Of a DNA stretch of 64,000 nucleotides, positions 53,650 through 61,637 are shown in pieces. The notes under the pieces were generated by a model. It had not been told where the DNA came from. It was given only the letters and a program-made list of their open reading frames with translations, and did no database searches. Made by a program: the position numbers and the translations under genes. Source of the stretch: Pseudomonadota bacterium (GTDB lineage Bacteria; Desulfobacterota; Binatia; Binatales; Binataceae); the NCBI GenBank assembly GCA_021325355.1, contig JAJPHI010000016.1:1-64000 (forward strand), read 5' to 3'. Numbering within the stretch: the first letter of the stretch is position 1; each line of letters begins with the position of its first letter.

Positions 53650-55117
53650 GATCCTTATGCACTTCGCGCAGCGGCAGAGTGAAAATTACGCGGGCGCCGG
53701 GCGCCGGTTCGTTGGGAACGATGGCGATCGATCCGCCGTGTTTTTCGACGATCGCCTTGGAAAAAAACAAGCCGAGGCCGATGCCTTCGCGTTTGGTGGT
53801 GAAGAACGGCTCGAACAGACGGTCGGCGACCTCGCGATCGATGCCGACGCCGGTGTCAGCAAAAGAGACGGTCAAATTACCGTTGTGGCGCGCGAAGTCG
53901 ACCGTCAGCCTGCCGCCGTCGGGCATCGCCTGCGTCGCGTTCATGACCACGTTGACGAAACATGTGCGAAGTTTTTCCGCGTCGACGTTGAGGGTCAGGT
54001 CGCCTTCGGCGCCGCGCTCGACGACCTCGATGCGCTGGCTCTTCAAGCGTGGTTCGCTAAGCGCCAGCACGCCCTGCACCAACTGGCGGACATTGGTCGG
54101 GGCCGGATGGATGGCGATCGGCTGGCCGTAATGGAGGAACGTCTGAACCATCTCGGAAAGCCGATGGATTTCGTCCTTCATGATGATGACCTGACGCAGG
54201 AAGTCGTCGCGCGCCGGCGCCGCCGACGGCATGTAGCGCGCGCGCAGGCGGTCGAGAGCGAGGCTGATGAAGTTCAGGGGATTCTTGATCTCGTGCGCCA
54301 GCGCGCCCGCCAACTGGCCGAGCGCGGTAAAGCGTTCGAGCCGCGCGAGTTCCTGCTCGCGTTCGCGGGCCCGGCGAATCTGTCCGATCATCGCGTTGAA
54401 GCTGCGCGTCAGCAGACCGATTTCGTCCCGCCGACGGGCTTCGGGGACCGGGCGCAAACCGCGGGCCTCGATGTTCTGAGCGGCGTCGGCCACGGCATGG
54501 ATCGGCTCGACATAGCGATCGGCGAGGACATAGGCAACGACCAGACCGATGGCAAAAATCGCGAGGCCGAGGGTGACCAGGCGCCAGCGGTAATCCCGCA
54601 GGGGCTGGTCAAAATCGCTGAAATTCGCCACCACCTGGATATAGCCGAGGAGATGGTCCTCGACCTCGACCGGAATGAAGTAGACGGTGCTGAAGCGATC
54701 GGCGAGGCCAAGCTTGATCCCCGGAACAGCCACCGGCGCCTCGCGATTCTTGCTCCGCAGGGTCATCAGGGCGCGCACCACCTCGGGATTTAGCGCATCG
54801 CCGATAAGCCGCGGATTGGAACTGTTAATGACGAGTTCCTGGCTCGAGGCGATCGAGACTTCGAGGCCGTTGGTATGAAGCCGCCGGATGAAATTCTGCA
54901 GGCGATCGCGGTCCGTCGGACTGACCGAAGACAGCTCCTGCACGCTGATCTGAATCAGGCTCGCCAGGTCCTGAACCTTGCGATCGGTCAGCTTGACGAT
55001 CTTGTCCTGGGTGCGCAGGCTGACGATCATCTCGGCGCCCAGGCTGAGCGCGAGAAGCATCACGATGAGTCCGATCAGCTTCGCCTTAAGACTTAGCGCC
55101 GGAATCGGGAATTGCAT
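53618..55117 (-). CDS. Membrane sensor histidine kinase
   Basis: This is a 499-residue kinase with an N-terminal membrane helix, a periplasmic sensor region (about 32-175), a second helix near 185-205 and a HAMP domain. The HisKA has the phospho-His in L-A-H-E-I-K-N-P-L-N-F, and the ATPase domain has N-A-T-Q-A-M, D-T-G-V-G-I and G-I-G-L-G-L-F-F-S-K. It pairs with the overlapping NtrC-type regulator, an arrangement like ZraSR or AtoSC. The signal is unknown. Confidence 0.93.
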   Translation of the reverse strand: MQFPIPALSLKAKLIGLIVMLLALSLGAEMIVSLRTQDKIVKLTDRKVQDLASLIQISVQELSSVSPTDRDRLQNFIRRLHTNGLEVSIASSQELVINSSNPRLIGDALNPEVVRALMTLRSKNREAPVAVPGIKLGLADRFSTVYFIPVEVEDHLLGYIQVVANFSDFDQPLRDYRWRLVTLGLAIFAIGLVVAYVLADRYVEPIHAVADAAQNIEARGLRPVPEARRRDEIGLLTRSFNAMIGQIRRAREREQELARLERFTALGQLAGALAHEIKNPLNFISLALDRLRARYMPSAAPARDDFLRQVIIMKDEIHRLSEMVQTFLHYGQPIAIHPAPTNVRQLVQGVLALSEPRLKSQRIEVVERGAEGDLTLNVDAEKLRTCFVNVVMNATQAMPDGGRLTVDFARHNGNLTVSFADTGVGIDREVADRLFEPFFTTKREGIGLGLFFSKAIVEKHGGSIAIVPNEPAPGARVIFTLPLREVHKDHDAESLRPGS

Positions 55118-55149
55118 GGGACTCGGAGCGATAGGAATAGCGCGTCAAT

Positions 55150-55539
55150 CTAATGATCATAGCGTTGGCGCAGCGCCGCGCGAATCTGTTCGACCGGCAT
55201 GCCCTGGTCGGCCAGCCGCGCGGCGAGCAGCGTTTCACCGATGCAGATTTCACAGCTCGAGGCGTGGTTGGTGCGATAGCAGTCGAAGAGATTCCTGTGG
55301 CCGTCCTGCTGCTCACATCCGCAGTAGCAGTGGAGCTGCATCAGCAGCTCAGGATGGTCGCGCGCAATCTCATAGGCGCGCCGCGTATCGCCCTTGAACA
55401 GCGCCGGATCGGGCGTCGTGACGGCGGCCGCGGCATCATCGCTCAGACTGTGCAAGCGATAGCCCGCGCCGAGGGCGACTGCCAGCAGCGCGACAACGGC
55501 GATGGCCGTTCCCAGGTGGTTTCGCCAGCGTTTCTTCAT
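55150..55539 (-). CDS. PCYCGC-type exported cysteine-rich protein
   Basis: The 129-residue protein has an N-terminal membrane or signal segment (about 10-28) and a Cys-rich domain with H-C-Y-C-G-C. Further Cys residues follow in F-D-C-Y, S-S-C-E-I-C. This is the PCYCGC family pattern, here with His before the first Cys. Those cysteines could bind metal or a cluster. It lies 17 bp after the NrtR-like gene and before the histidine kinase, which starts 32 bp on. Confidence 0.75.
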   Translation of the reverse strand: MKKRWRNHLGTAIAVVALLAVALGAGYRLHSLSDDAAAAVTTPDPALFKGDTRRAYEIARDHPELLMQLHCYCGCEQQDGHRNLFDCYRTNHASSCEICIGETLLAARLADQGMPVEQIRAALRQRYDH

Positions 55540-55556
55540 CGGAGTTTTACCGCTGA

Positions 55557-56261
55557 CTATAACATTTCGATCGTGCGCAAGCTGCGCGGCGCGAATTCGT
55601 AAAGGGCGGCCGGGCGATGCGCCCCGCGGCGCTCCTGCGACAATCGTCGCAGGAGGCCGCTAGCAAGGATGCGGCGGCGGAAATTGCGGCGGTCCAATTC
55701 GCGTTCGAGCACGGTGGCGTAGAGCTCCTCGAGCTGCGCGAAAGTAAAGGCCGGCGGCAGCAGATAGAGCGCGATATTGGTGTATTCGAGCTTCGCGCGC
55801 AGACGATTGAGGGCGTAATCAGCCATCTGTGGGTGATCGTAGGCGAGTCGTGGCAGACGTTCGACCCCGCACCATCGCCCCTGTGCATACTTGGCGGAGC
55901 AGGCGCTGACCGTTTCCGGAGCCGCAGTCAGCCCCATGTATGCGACCGACACGACATGCGTCCGGGGGTCGCGGGTGGGATCGCCGAAGGTGAAAAGCTG
56001 CTCGAGGTAGACGTCGCGCAGGCCGGTCGAGGCTGCGAGGTCGGCGCGCGCCGCTTCATCGAGTTTTTCGCCAATGCGCACGAGACGGCCGGGGAAGGCC
56101 CACTGGCCGGCGGCTTCGCCGCGTGCGAGTTCGACCAGGTAGCACTGCAACTGATGGTCGCGGAACGCGAACAGAATGGTGTCGACGGCGACTCGCGGCC
56201 GGGCGTCGCGGGAAAGCCTGGTCGTCGCGGCCGTCCGCAGCCGGCCGGCGCCACGCGTCAT
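55557..56261 (-). CDS. nrtR: NrtR-type Nudix-related transcriptional regulator of NAD metabolism
   Basis: This is a 234-residue protein with a Nudix-like domain (about 24-150) and a C-terminal winged-helix DNA-binding domain (about 155-220, ending R-R-N-F-R-R-R-I-L). The Nudix box reads G-E-K-L-D-E-A-A-R-A-D-L-A-A-S-T-G-L, so the catalytic Glu residues (R-E-x-x-E-E) are lost, as in NrtR repressors that sense ADP-ribose. The A-K-L-E-Y-T-N-I-A region is family-like. It lies 9 bp after nadA, and a palindrome covers the nadA promoter. Confidence 0.85.
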   Translation of the reverse strand: MTRGAGRLRTAATTRLSRDARPRVAVDTILFAFRDHQLQCYLVELARGEAAGQWAFPGRLVRIGEKLDEAARADLAASTGLRDVYLEQLFTFGDPTRDPRTHVVSVAYMGLTAAPETVSACSAKYAQGRWCGVERLPRLAYDHPQMADYALNRLRAKLEYTNIALYLLPPAFTFAQLEELYATVLERELDRRNFRRRILASGLLRRLSQERRGAHRPAALYEFAPRSLRTIEML

Positions 56262-56270
56262 CGCAACCGC

Positions 56271-57278
56271 TTAGGCGCCCAGTTCAAGCATCCGCTCCAG
56301 GGCGCGGCGGGCGCCTTCGCGTACCTCATCCGGAAGCGTGATCTCATAACGCAGATTAACCAGCGAATCCCGCGCGCCGGCCAGCGTGATCATCTTCATG
56401 TAGCGGCACAGTTTGCAGGCTTTGAAGAAGTGTTTGTCCGGCAATTCCATCAGCAGACGGTCGGATAAGCCGCATTCGGTGACAATCAGGAACTTGTCGG
56501 CTGGGCTCTGTTCGGCATAACGAACCATCGCGCTGGTCGAGAGCACCGCATCGGCGATCGCGAGTACGTCCTTGCGGCACTCGGGATGGGCCAGCACCAC
56601 CACGCCGGGAATGCCGGCGCGTACTTTTTCTACTTCGTCGGGGGTTATCTGATGGTGAACGTAACAGTTACCGTCCCATGAAATTATCTGCTTGCTGGTC
56701 TGCGTCTGGACGTAGTTGGCGAGGTTTTTGTCGGGCACGAACAGGATATGCTCGGCGGCGATCGCGTTGACTACCCGCACCGCGTTGGCGGAGGTACAGC
56801 AGGCGTCGGACAGCGCTTTGACGTCCGCCGTGCAGTTCACATACGAGACCACCTTCAGGTCCGGATACAAGGCGAGCAGTTCGGCCTTGCGGTCGGCAAG
56901 CGCTTCGGCGGTGACGGCGTCCGCCAGCGAGCATCCGGCCCGCATGTCGGGCAGCAGAACCATGCGGTCAGGATTGAAGACCTTGGCGGTTTCGGCCATG
57001 AAGTGGACGCCGCAAAAGACGATCATCTCGGCGTCGCGCACTTCGCTCGACCTGCGCGCCAGTTCGAGGGAATCGCCGATAAAGTCCGCGACCTCGAAAA
57101 TCTCCGGACGCTGATAGTTGTGCGCGAGAATCACCGCGCGCCGTTCCTTCTTGAGACGCATGATTTCCGCGATCGTCGCGGCATGGCGTTCGCAGACTTC
57201 GCGCGTGTACGCATCGTCGTTAAGAGCCTGCAGCTTGCGATATAGTTCGGCGCCGTTGACCGGAGTCTGTATGTTCAT
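56271..57278 (-). CDS. nadA: Quinolinate synthase NadA
   Basis: It condenses iminoaspartate with dihydroxyacetone phosphate to make quinolinate in NAD synthesis. The 335-residue protein contains three cluster-ligand Cys sites (V-N-C-T-A-D-V-K, H-P-E-C-R-K, K-L-C-R-Y-M-K) and A-H-N-Y-Q-R-P-E-I. The ATG at 57278 is used because GAGG is nine bases upstream, while an ATG at 57287 overlaps that site. nadB and nadC are not in the window. It is the first gene of an operon with nrtR. Confidence 0.94.
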   Translation of the reverse strand: MNIQTPVNGAELYRKLQALNDDAYTREVCERHAATIAEIMRLKKERRAVILAHNYQRPEIFEVADFIGDSLELARRSSEVRDAEMIVFCGVHFMAETAKVFNPDRMVLLPDMRAGCSLADAVTAEALADRKAELLALYPDLKVVSYVNCTADVKALSDACCTSANAVRVVNAIAAEHILFVPDKNLANYVQTQTSKQIISWDGNCYVHHQITPDEVEKVRAGIPGVVVLAHPECRKDVLAIADAVLSTSAMVRYAEQSPADKFLIVTECGLSDRLLMELPDKHFFKACKLCRYMKMITLAGARDSLVNLRYEITLPDEVREGARRALERMLELGA

Positions 57279-57348
57279 GGTATGCATCCTCGTGCCAAGC
57301 CCGGTGTGTTCTCTGCCGGCGATTTTTCAGGCGCACACGACCGACTTT

Positions 57349-57395
57349 GCGTCAATTCGACGCTTACCATAACAATCCCGTAACGATGATTGCAA
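57349..57395 (-). promoter_or_regulatory. nadA promoter with overlapping palindromic operator
   Basis: On the minus strand a TTGCAA box (57390-57395) and TATGGT (57366-57371) are 18 bp apart, a fair sigma70 promoter. Two bases downstream is a palindrome with perfect 5-bp arms, GCGTC and GACGC, around AATTC (57349-57363), placed over the transcription start. This is the expected place for a repressor. The NrtR-like protein of the same operon is the obvious candidate. Confidence 0.55.
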
Positions 57396-57413
57396 GGGCG
57401 GGAGCCGCGAAAC

Positions 57414-59501
57414 TTAATGCGGGGCGGCGGCTGCGGTCGCGGGGTTCGCGGCGCGGGCGGCGCCGCGCAGATGCTCGGACGACACGCGAATCGGCAGAAT
57501 GACGAGGCTCAGGCCGCGCGCTTGCAACCGATTCTGCACTTCAAGCGCGGTGTGGTTGTGCAGGAAGCGGCTGATATAGCCGTCGAGCTCATCGGTGAAG
57601 ACCAGCTTGCCGGCGAAGAAGACGACGTGCGGAAACTCGCGCGCGACCTTGAGGCAGGCGCGTTCCAGCTCGAGCGGCACGTCGGGACCCAGCCCCGCGC
57701 AGATTTCGGAATGAAAGCCGAGATCGGCGGCAAAGCGCGAATATTCCTCTAGATCGTCGGCGACCCGCTGCTGCAGGACTTCAACCTCTTCCGGCCCCTT
57801 CATCTGGGCCGAGTCGACTTCGGCGACGGCGATGAACACGACGTTGCGAAACTGGTTGCCGAAGAGCCGCTGCACGGTGGTCAAGGTCGCGAGGCCGAGA
57901 CCGTTGAAGCCGCTGACGAGGATCCCGGCGGTCGGCGCTTCGGGATCGCGCTCCGGGGGCGTGCGTTCGGCCGCGGCGAAGATCTCGGGCAGGATATCGG
58001 CTTCGAGCTGCGCGATCGCCTGCCGCACGCGATCGTAGTGGCGACGCACGGCAAAGCAGACCGCGATAAGTCCGCCGGTCATCGCGACCGTGACCCAGCC
58101 GCCGTCGTAAAATTTCAAGGTGACCGTCAGCACGAGAATCAGGCCGGTGAAGCTGCACCCGACGCCGTTGATCGCGAGTTTGCGGCGCCAGCGCGGCTCG
58201 CGCTTGCGCTCACGCCACCAATGCACGCTCATGCCCAACTGTGACAGTGTGAACGTGATGAACACGTTGATCGCGTAGAGCACCACCAGCAGGTCGACGC
58301 TGGCATGGGTGCCGAAAAGAATCAGGCCCGCCGCCACACCCATCGCGAGCACACCGTCCTGGGTCACCAGGCGCCCGCTAAGATTCGAAAATCGACGGGG
58401 CAGCCAGCGGTCGGTCGCCATCGTGGCCAGCACCCGCGGTCCGTCGACGAAACCGGTCTGCGCCGCGACAAATAGAAGGGCGCCTTCGGTCAGCAGGGTA
58501 AACGTGACGATGGCCGGTCCGATCGCCAAGCCGTCGAGATGCCAGTGCGCCGCGAGATCATCGAAGAGGACCGCGTTGAGAGTCTCGCCCTTGACCGGAC
58601 CGACGTCGAACAGCATGTAGCCGAAAAGAATCCCGCCGGCGACGAAGGCCAGCGAAATCGCCATGTAGATCATGGTGCGCTTGCCGGTCACGGTGCGCGG
58701 TTCCCGCAGGATCGGCAGTCCGTTGCTGACCGCCTCGATCCCGGTATAGGTGCCGCCGCCGAGGCTGTAGGCGCGCAGGAAAATGATCGCCAGCGCCGCC
58801 AGCCCGATACTGTGGACCGCGCTGTGCACCTGCCCGATCGCGTTGCGCGTGACCTGCGGCAGCTCGGGAGCGCGTTCCACAAGGGCAAAGGTGATCAGGA
58901 AGACATGAGTCACCACGAAGGCCATGAAAATCGGCAGCAGGGTGAGCACCGATTCCTTGACTCCGCGCAGATTCATCGCAATCAGGATGATGACGACGGC
59001 AAGGCAGGCCCAGAACTTCCACGGCAGCCAGTCGAGGGGCAGGAAGCTGAAAATCGCGTCCGCGCCGCTCGCGATCGAGATCGAGATGGTGAGGACGTAG
59101 TCGATGACCAGGGCGCATCCTGAGGTCAGTCCGGCGAAAGGCCCCAACAGTTTGGTGGCGACGAGATAACCGCCGCCGCCCGTCGGGAATTCGTCGATCG
59201 TCTGGGAATACGAGGCGGAAATAATGAAGACCGTCAAGGCGGTCAGCAGGGCGAGAAAAACCGCCAGATATTTATCGGGTCCGAGCGCGAGAAACGCCTC
59301 TTCCGGTCCATAGCAGGATGAACTGAGGCCGTCGGAGCCAAGACCGACCCAGGCCAGAAACGCGATTAGCGAGAGGCTGTGGAAGATCTGCGGATCACGG
59401 ACGTCGCGCGCGGGGCCGACGATCAAACTGCTGATGGTGCGCCGGCGCACTTCCAGATCGGTGTCTTCGCTATGCGATTGGTCGGGTTTCGGATTAGCCA
59501 T
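57414..59501 (-). CDS. APC-superfamily permease with long cytoplasmic C-terminal domain
   Basis: This is a 695-residue transporter with about twelve membrane helices (about 40-470). The N-terminal D-G-L-S-S-S-C-Y-G-P-E pattern and E-F-P-T-G-G-G-G-Y-L-V-A are typical of the amino-acid/polyamine/organocation group. The last 200 residues form a cytoplasmic alpha/beta domain with a nucleotide-like start, A-G-I-L-V-S-G-F-N-G. This layout resembles KimA-type potassium importers, so K+ is an alternative substrate. It starts directly after the folD stop. Confidence 0.8.
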   Translation of the reverse strand: MANPKPDQSHSEDTDLEVRRRTISSLIVGPARDVRDPQIFHSLSLIAFLAWVGLGSDGLSSSCYGPEEAFLALGPDKYLAVFLALLTALTVFIISASYSQTIDEFPTGGGGYLVATKLLGPFAGLTSGCALVIDYVLTISISIASGADAIFSFLPLDWLPWKFWACLAVVIILIAMNLRGVKESVLTLLPIFMAFVVTHVFLITFALVERAPELPQVTRNAIGQVHSAVHSIGLAALAIIFLRAYSLGGGTYTGIEAVSNGLPILREPRTVTGKRTMIYMAISLAFVAGGILFGYMLFDVGPVKGETLNAVLFDDLAAHWHLDGLAIGPAIVTFTLLTEGALLFVAAQTGFVDGPRVLATMATDRWLPRRFSNLSGRLVTQDGVLAMGVAAGLILFGTHASVDLLVVLYAINVFITFTLSQLGMSVHWWRERKREPRWRRKLAINGVGCSFTGLILVLTVTLKFYDGGWVTVAMTGGLIAVCFAVRRHYDRVRQAIAQLEADILPEIFAAAERTPPERDPEAPTAGILVSGFNGLGLATLTTVQRLFGNQFRNVVFIAVAEVDSAQMKGPEEVEVLQQRVADDLEEYSRFAADLGFHSEICAGLGPDVPLELERACLKVAREFPHVVFFAGKLVFTDELDGYISRFLHNHTALEVQNRLQARGLSLVILPIRVSSEHLRGAARAANPATAAAAPH

Positions 59502-60407
59502 TCAAACCGAATAGATTGCGCGTTCGAGGCCCAGTCGGTACCGGGCCGCATCGATTAGATTCTGCATCAGCGCCAGCACCGTCATCGGCCCGGTGCCGCC
59601 GGGATTCGGCGTAATCCATCCCGCTACCCGACTGACCGCAGCAAAGTCCACATCGCCGCCGAACTGTCCGGAGGCGAGACGACGGAAGCCGACATCGACA
59701 ACACATGCTCCCTTCTTGACCATATCGGCGGTGATAAGGAAAGGGCGATCGGGAGGCGCGACGCCGACGCACGACACCAGGATATCGGCCTGGCGGCAGA
59801 GCTCGGCGAGGTTGCGGGTATGGCGATGGCCCCAGGTGACCGTCGCGTTGCACAGGCGCCCGCCCAGAATCAACGCCATCGGCTTGCCCGCGACGTCGCC
59901 GCGTCCGAGCACCAGAGCATTGGCGCCGTCGGTCGGCACCTTGAAATAATTGAGCAGCGCGAGCACGCCGCGCGGCGTGCAAGGGATAAAACGCCCCCAC
60001 TTGCCGCGATAGAAGCCGCCGATGCTGTTGACGCCGACCGCATCGACGTCTTTCTCAGGAGCAATCGCGTCGAACAGCCGATGGACATCGACCGCGGGTG
60101 GCAGGGGTAGCTGCAGGAGGATGCCGGTTACGTTCGGATCGAGGTTAAAGCGCTCGATCACGCCCAGCAGTCGCGCGGTCGTCGCGTCGCTTGACGGCAG
60201 CGTGACGATCTCAACGGTGAAGCCCAACTCTTCGGCCATCCGCCGCTTGTTACGCACATACTGGATCGATGCGGGATCATCACCGGTAAGAATCGCACCG
60301 AGTTTCGGCGTGACGCCGTACTTATCGCCAAGCTCGCGCGCATAGCGGTGAAGCTCGGGCTTCAGATGTTGGACGAGCGCGCGGCCATCCATCACTATTG
60401 CCGGCAT
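59502..60407 (-). CDS. folD: Methylenetetrahydrofolate dehydrogenase/cyclohydrolase FolD
   Basis: This is a 301-residue bifunctional enzyme interconverting 5,10-methylene-THF and 10-formyl-THF. The catalytic Lys is in S-I-Q-Y-V-R-N-K, the folate strand is Q-L-P-L-P, and the Rossmann site is V-L-G-R-G-D-V-A-G-K-P. The usual G-R-S reads G-R-G-D here. The C-terminal P-G-G-T-G-P-M-T motif is intact. It is divergent from gcvT, so one-carbon genes face each other across a 115-bp gap. Confidence 0.93.
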   Translation of the reverse strand: MPAIVMDGRALVQHLKPELHRYARELGDKYGVTPKLGAILTGDDPASIQYVRNKRRMAEELGFTVEIVTLPSSDATTARLLGVIERFNLDPNVTGILLQLPLPPAVDVHRLFDAIAPEKDVDAVGVNSIGGFYRGKWGRFIPCTPRGVLALLNYFKVPTDGANALVLGRGDVAGKPMALILGGRLCNATVTWGHRHTRNLAELCRQADILVSCVGVAPPDRPFLITADMVKKGACVVDVGFRRLASGQFGGDVDFAAVSRVAGWITPNPGGTGPMTVLALMQNLIDAARYRLGLERAIYSV

Positions 60408-60477
60408 CGGGTTACGGCACGCCCCCGGGATTGGCTAAGTGATGCAAGGGAAGACACGATGGTGAGATGAGATTAGG

Positions 60478-60510
60478 CAGAGCGGGTTTCGTTGCGATTG
60501 CGACGCTCTG
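60478..60510 (+). other. Hairpin in the gcvT leader
   Basis: Outer arms CAGAGCG (60478-60484) and CGCTCTG (60504-60510) and an inner CGTTGC / GCGACG stem around GATT (60490-60505) can pair as alternatives just before the ribosome site of gcvT. The sequence does not show the glycine-riboswitch core. It may be an attenuator-like or translational hairpin. Confidence 0.35.
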
Positions 60511-60522
60511 ATAAAGTTAAAG

Positions 60523-61635
60523 GTGGTGGCGGAAGCGGTCAAGCGTACCCCTCTCTATGAGACTCATCGGCGCCTCGGCGCGCGGATGACCGAATTCGCG
60601 GGCTTTGCGATGCCGTTGCAGTATCGCGGCATCCTCGAGGAGCATCGCGCGGTCAGGACGGCGGCGGGACTGTTCGATCTAAGCCATATGGGCGAGTTCA
60701 TGGTGCAGGGGCCGGGCGCCTTATCATTGCTTGAAGCGACGCTGACCAATTCGGCTGCGCGCCTCGCCGAAGGTCAGGCGCAATATACGATCATGTGCGC
60801 CGACGATGGCGGTACGATCGACGATCTGATCGTCTGTCGGCTCGGCGCCGACCAATACATGCTCTGCGTCAACGCTGCTAACATCGCCGCCGACTGGGAG
60901 GCGCTGGCCGCGGCTCCCCATCCAGAGGTCATTTTGCAGGACATAAGCGACGGAACGGCCCTGGTGGCAGTGCAAGGGCCGCATGCGGTCCGCATACTGG
61001 CGCCGATGGCGGCGTCTGTCGAGCGGATGCGACGGTTTCATGTCATCCGCGCGAAGCTGGCGGGGAGTATCGAGAGCACGATCGCGCGGACGGGTTACAC
61101 CGGCGAAGACGGCTTCGAGATCTTTGTCGCGGCGCGCGACGCGGCAAAAATCTTCGAGCTTCTTCTCGAAGCCGGCGCCGACTGCGGACTGCAGCCGTGC
61201 GGATTGGGTTCGCGCGATACGCTCCGGCTCGAGGCGGCGCTGCCTCTGTACGGCCACGAGCTCGATCGTGCGACCTCGCCGCTCGAAGCGGGGCTCGGGG
61301 CCTTCGTGAAGTTCGGACATGGTTTCCGTGGCGAGGCAGCTCTCGCCGTGCAACGCGATCGTGGCGTGCGCAAAAGTCTCGTCGGCATCCGGACCGACGA
61401 TGGCAAGGCGATCGCTCGGCAGGGCTATCCGTTGTGGTCCGGCAACCGACCGATCGGCGCGGTAACTAGCGGTACGTATGCCCCGACCTTCGCTCGTCCC
61501 CTGGCGCTCGGCTACGTCGAGGCTGCCGCCGGATTTGCGCCCGGGAGTGCGCTGGAGGTTGAAATTCGCGGTCGCCGGGTGAGCGCGACCGTGGTTGCCC
61601 TGCCGTTCTATCGCCGGGCGGGCAGCAGGAACTGA
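60523..61635 (+). CDS. gcvT: Glycine cleavage system T protein (aminomethyltransferase)
   Basis: It transfers the methylene group from H-protein-bound aminomethyl to tetrahydrofolate and releases ammonia. The 370-residue protein has F-A-G-F-A-M-P-L-Q-Y, D-L-S-H-M-G-E and the T-G-Y-T-G-E-D-G-F-E-I folate-binding motif. The start is uncertain, as GTG codons at 60523 and 60526 are both near AAAGG. Three bases separate it from gcvPA. Confidence 0.93.
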   Translation: MVAEAVKRTPLYETHRRLGARMTEFAGFAMPLQYRGILEEHRAVRTAAGLFDLSHMGEFMVQGPGALSLLEATLTNSAARLAEGQAQYTIMCADDGGTIDDLIVCRLGADQYMLCVNAANIAADWEALAAAPHPEVILQDISDGTALVAVQGPHAVRILAPMAASVERMRRFHVIRAKLAGSIESTIARTGYTGEDGFEIFVAARDAAKIFELLLEAGADCGLQPCGLGSRDTLRLEAALPLYGHELDRATSPLEAGLGAFVKFGHGFRGEAALAVQRDRGVRKSLVGIRTDDGKAIARQGYPLWSGNRPIGAVTSGTYAPTFARPLALGYVEAAAGFAPGSALEVEIRGRRVSATVVALPFYRRAGSRN

Positions 61636-61637
61636 CG

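Noticed and set aside
60408-60522. Glycine riboswitch upstream of gcvT
   Set aside because: The 115-bp space lacks the conserved glycine-aptamer core and is too short for the tandem form. Only a hairpin is visible.
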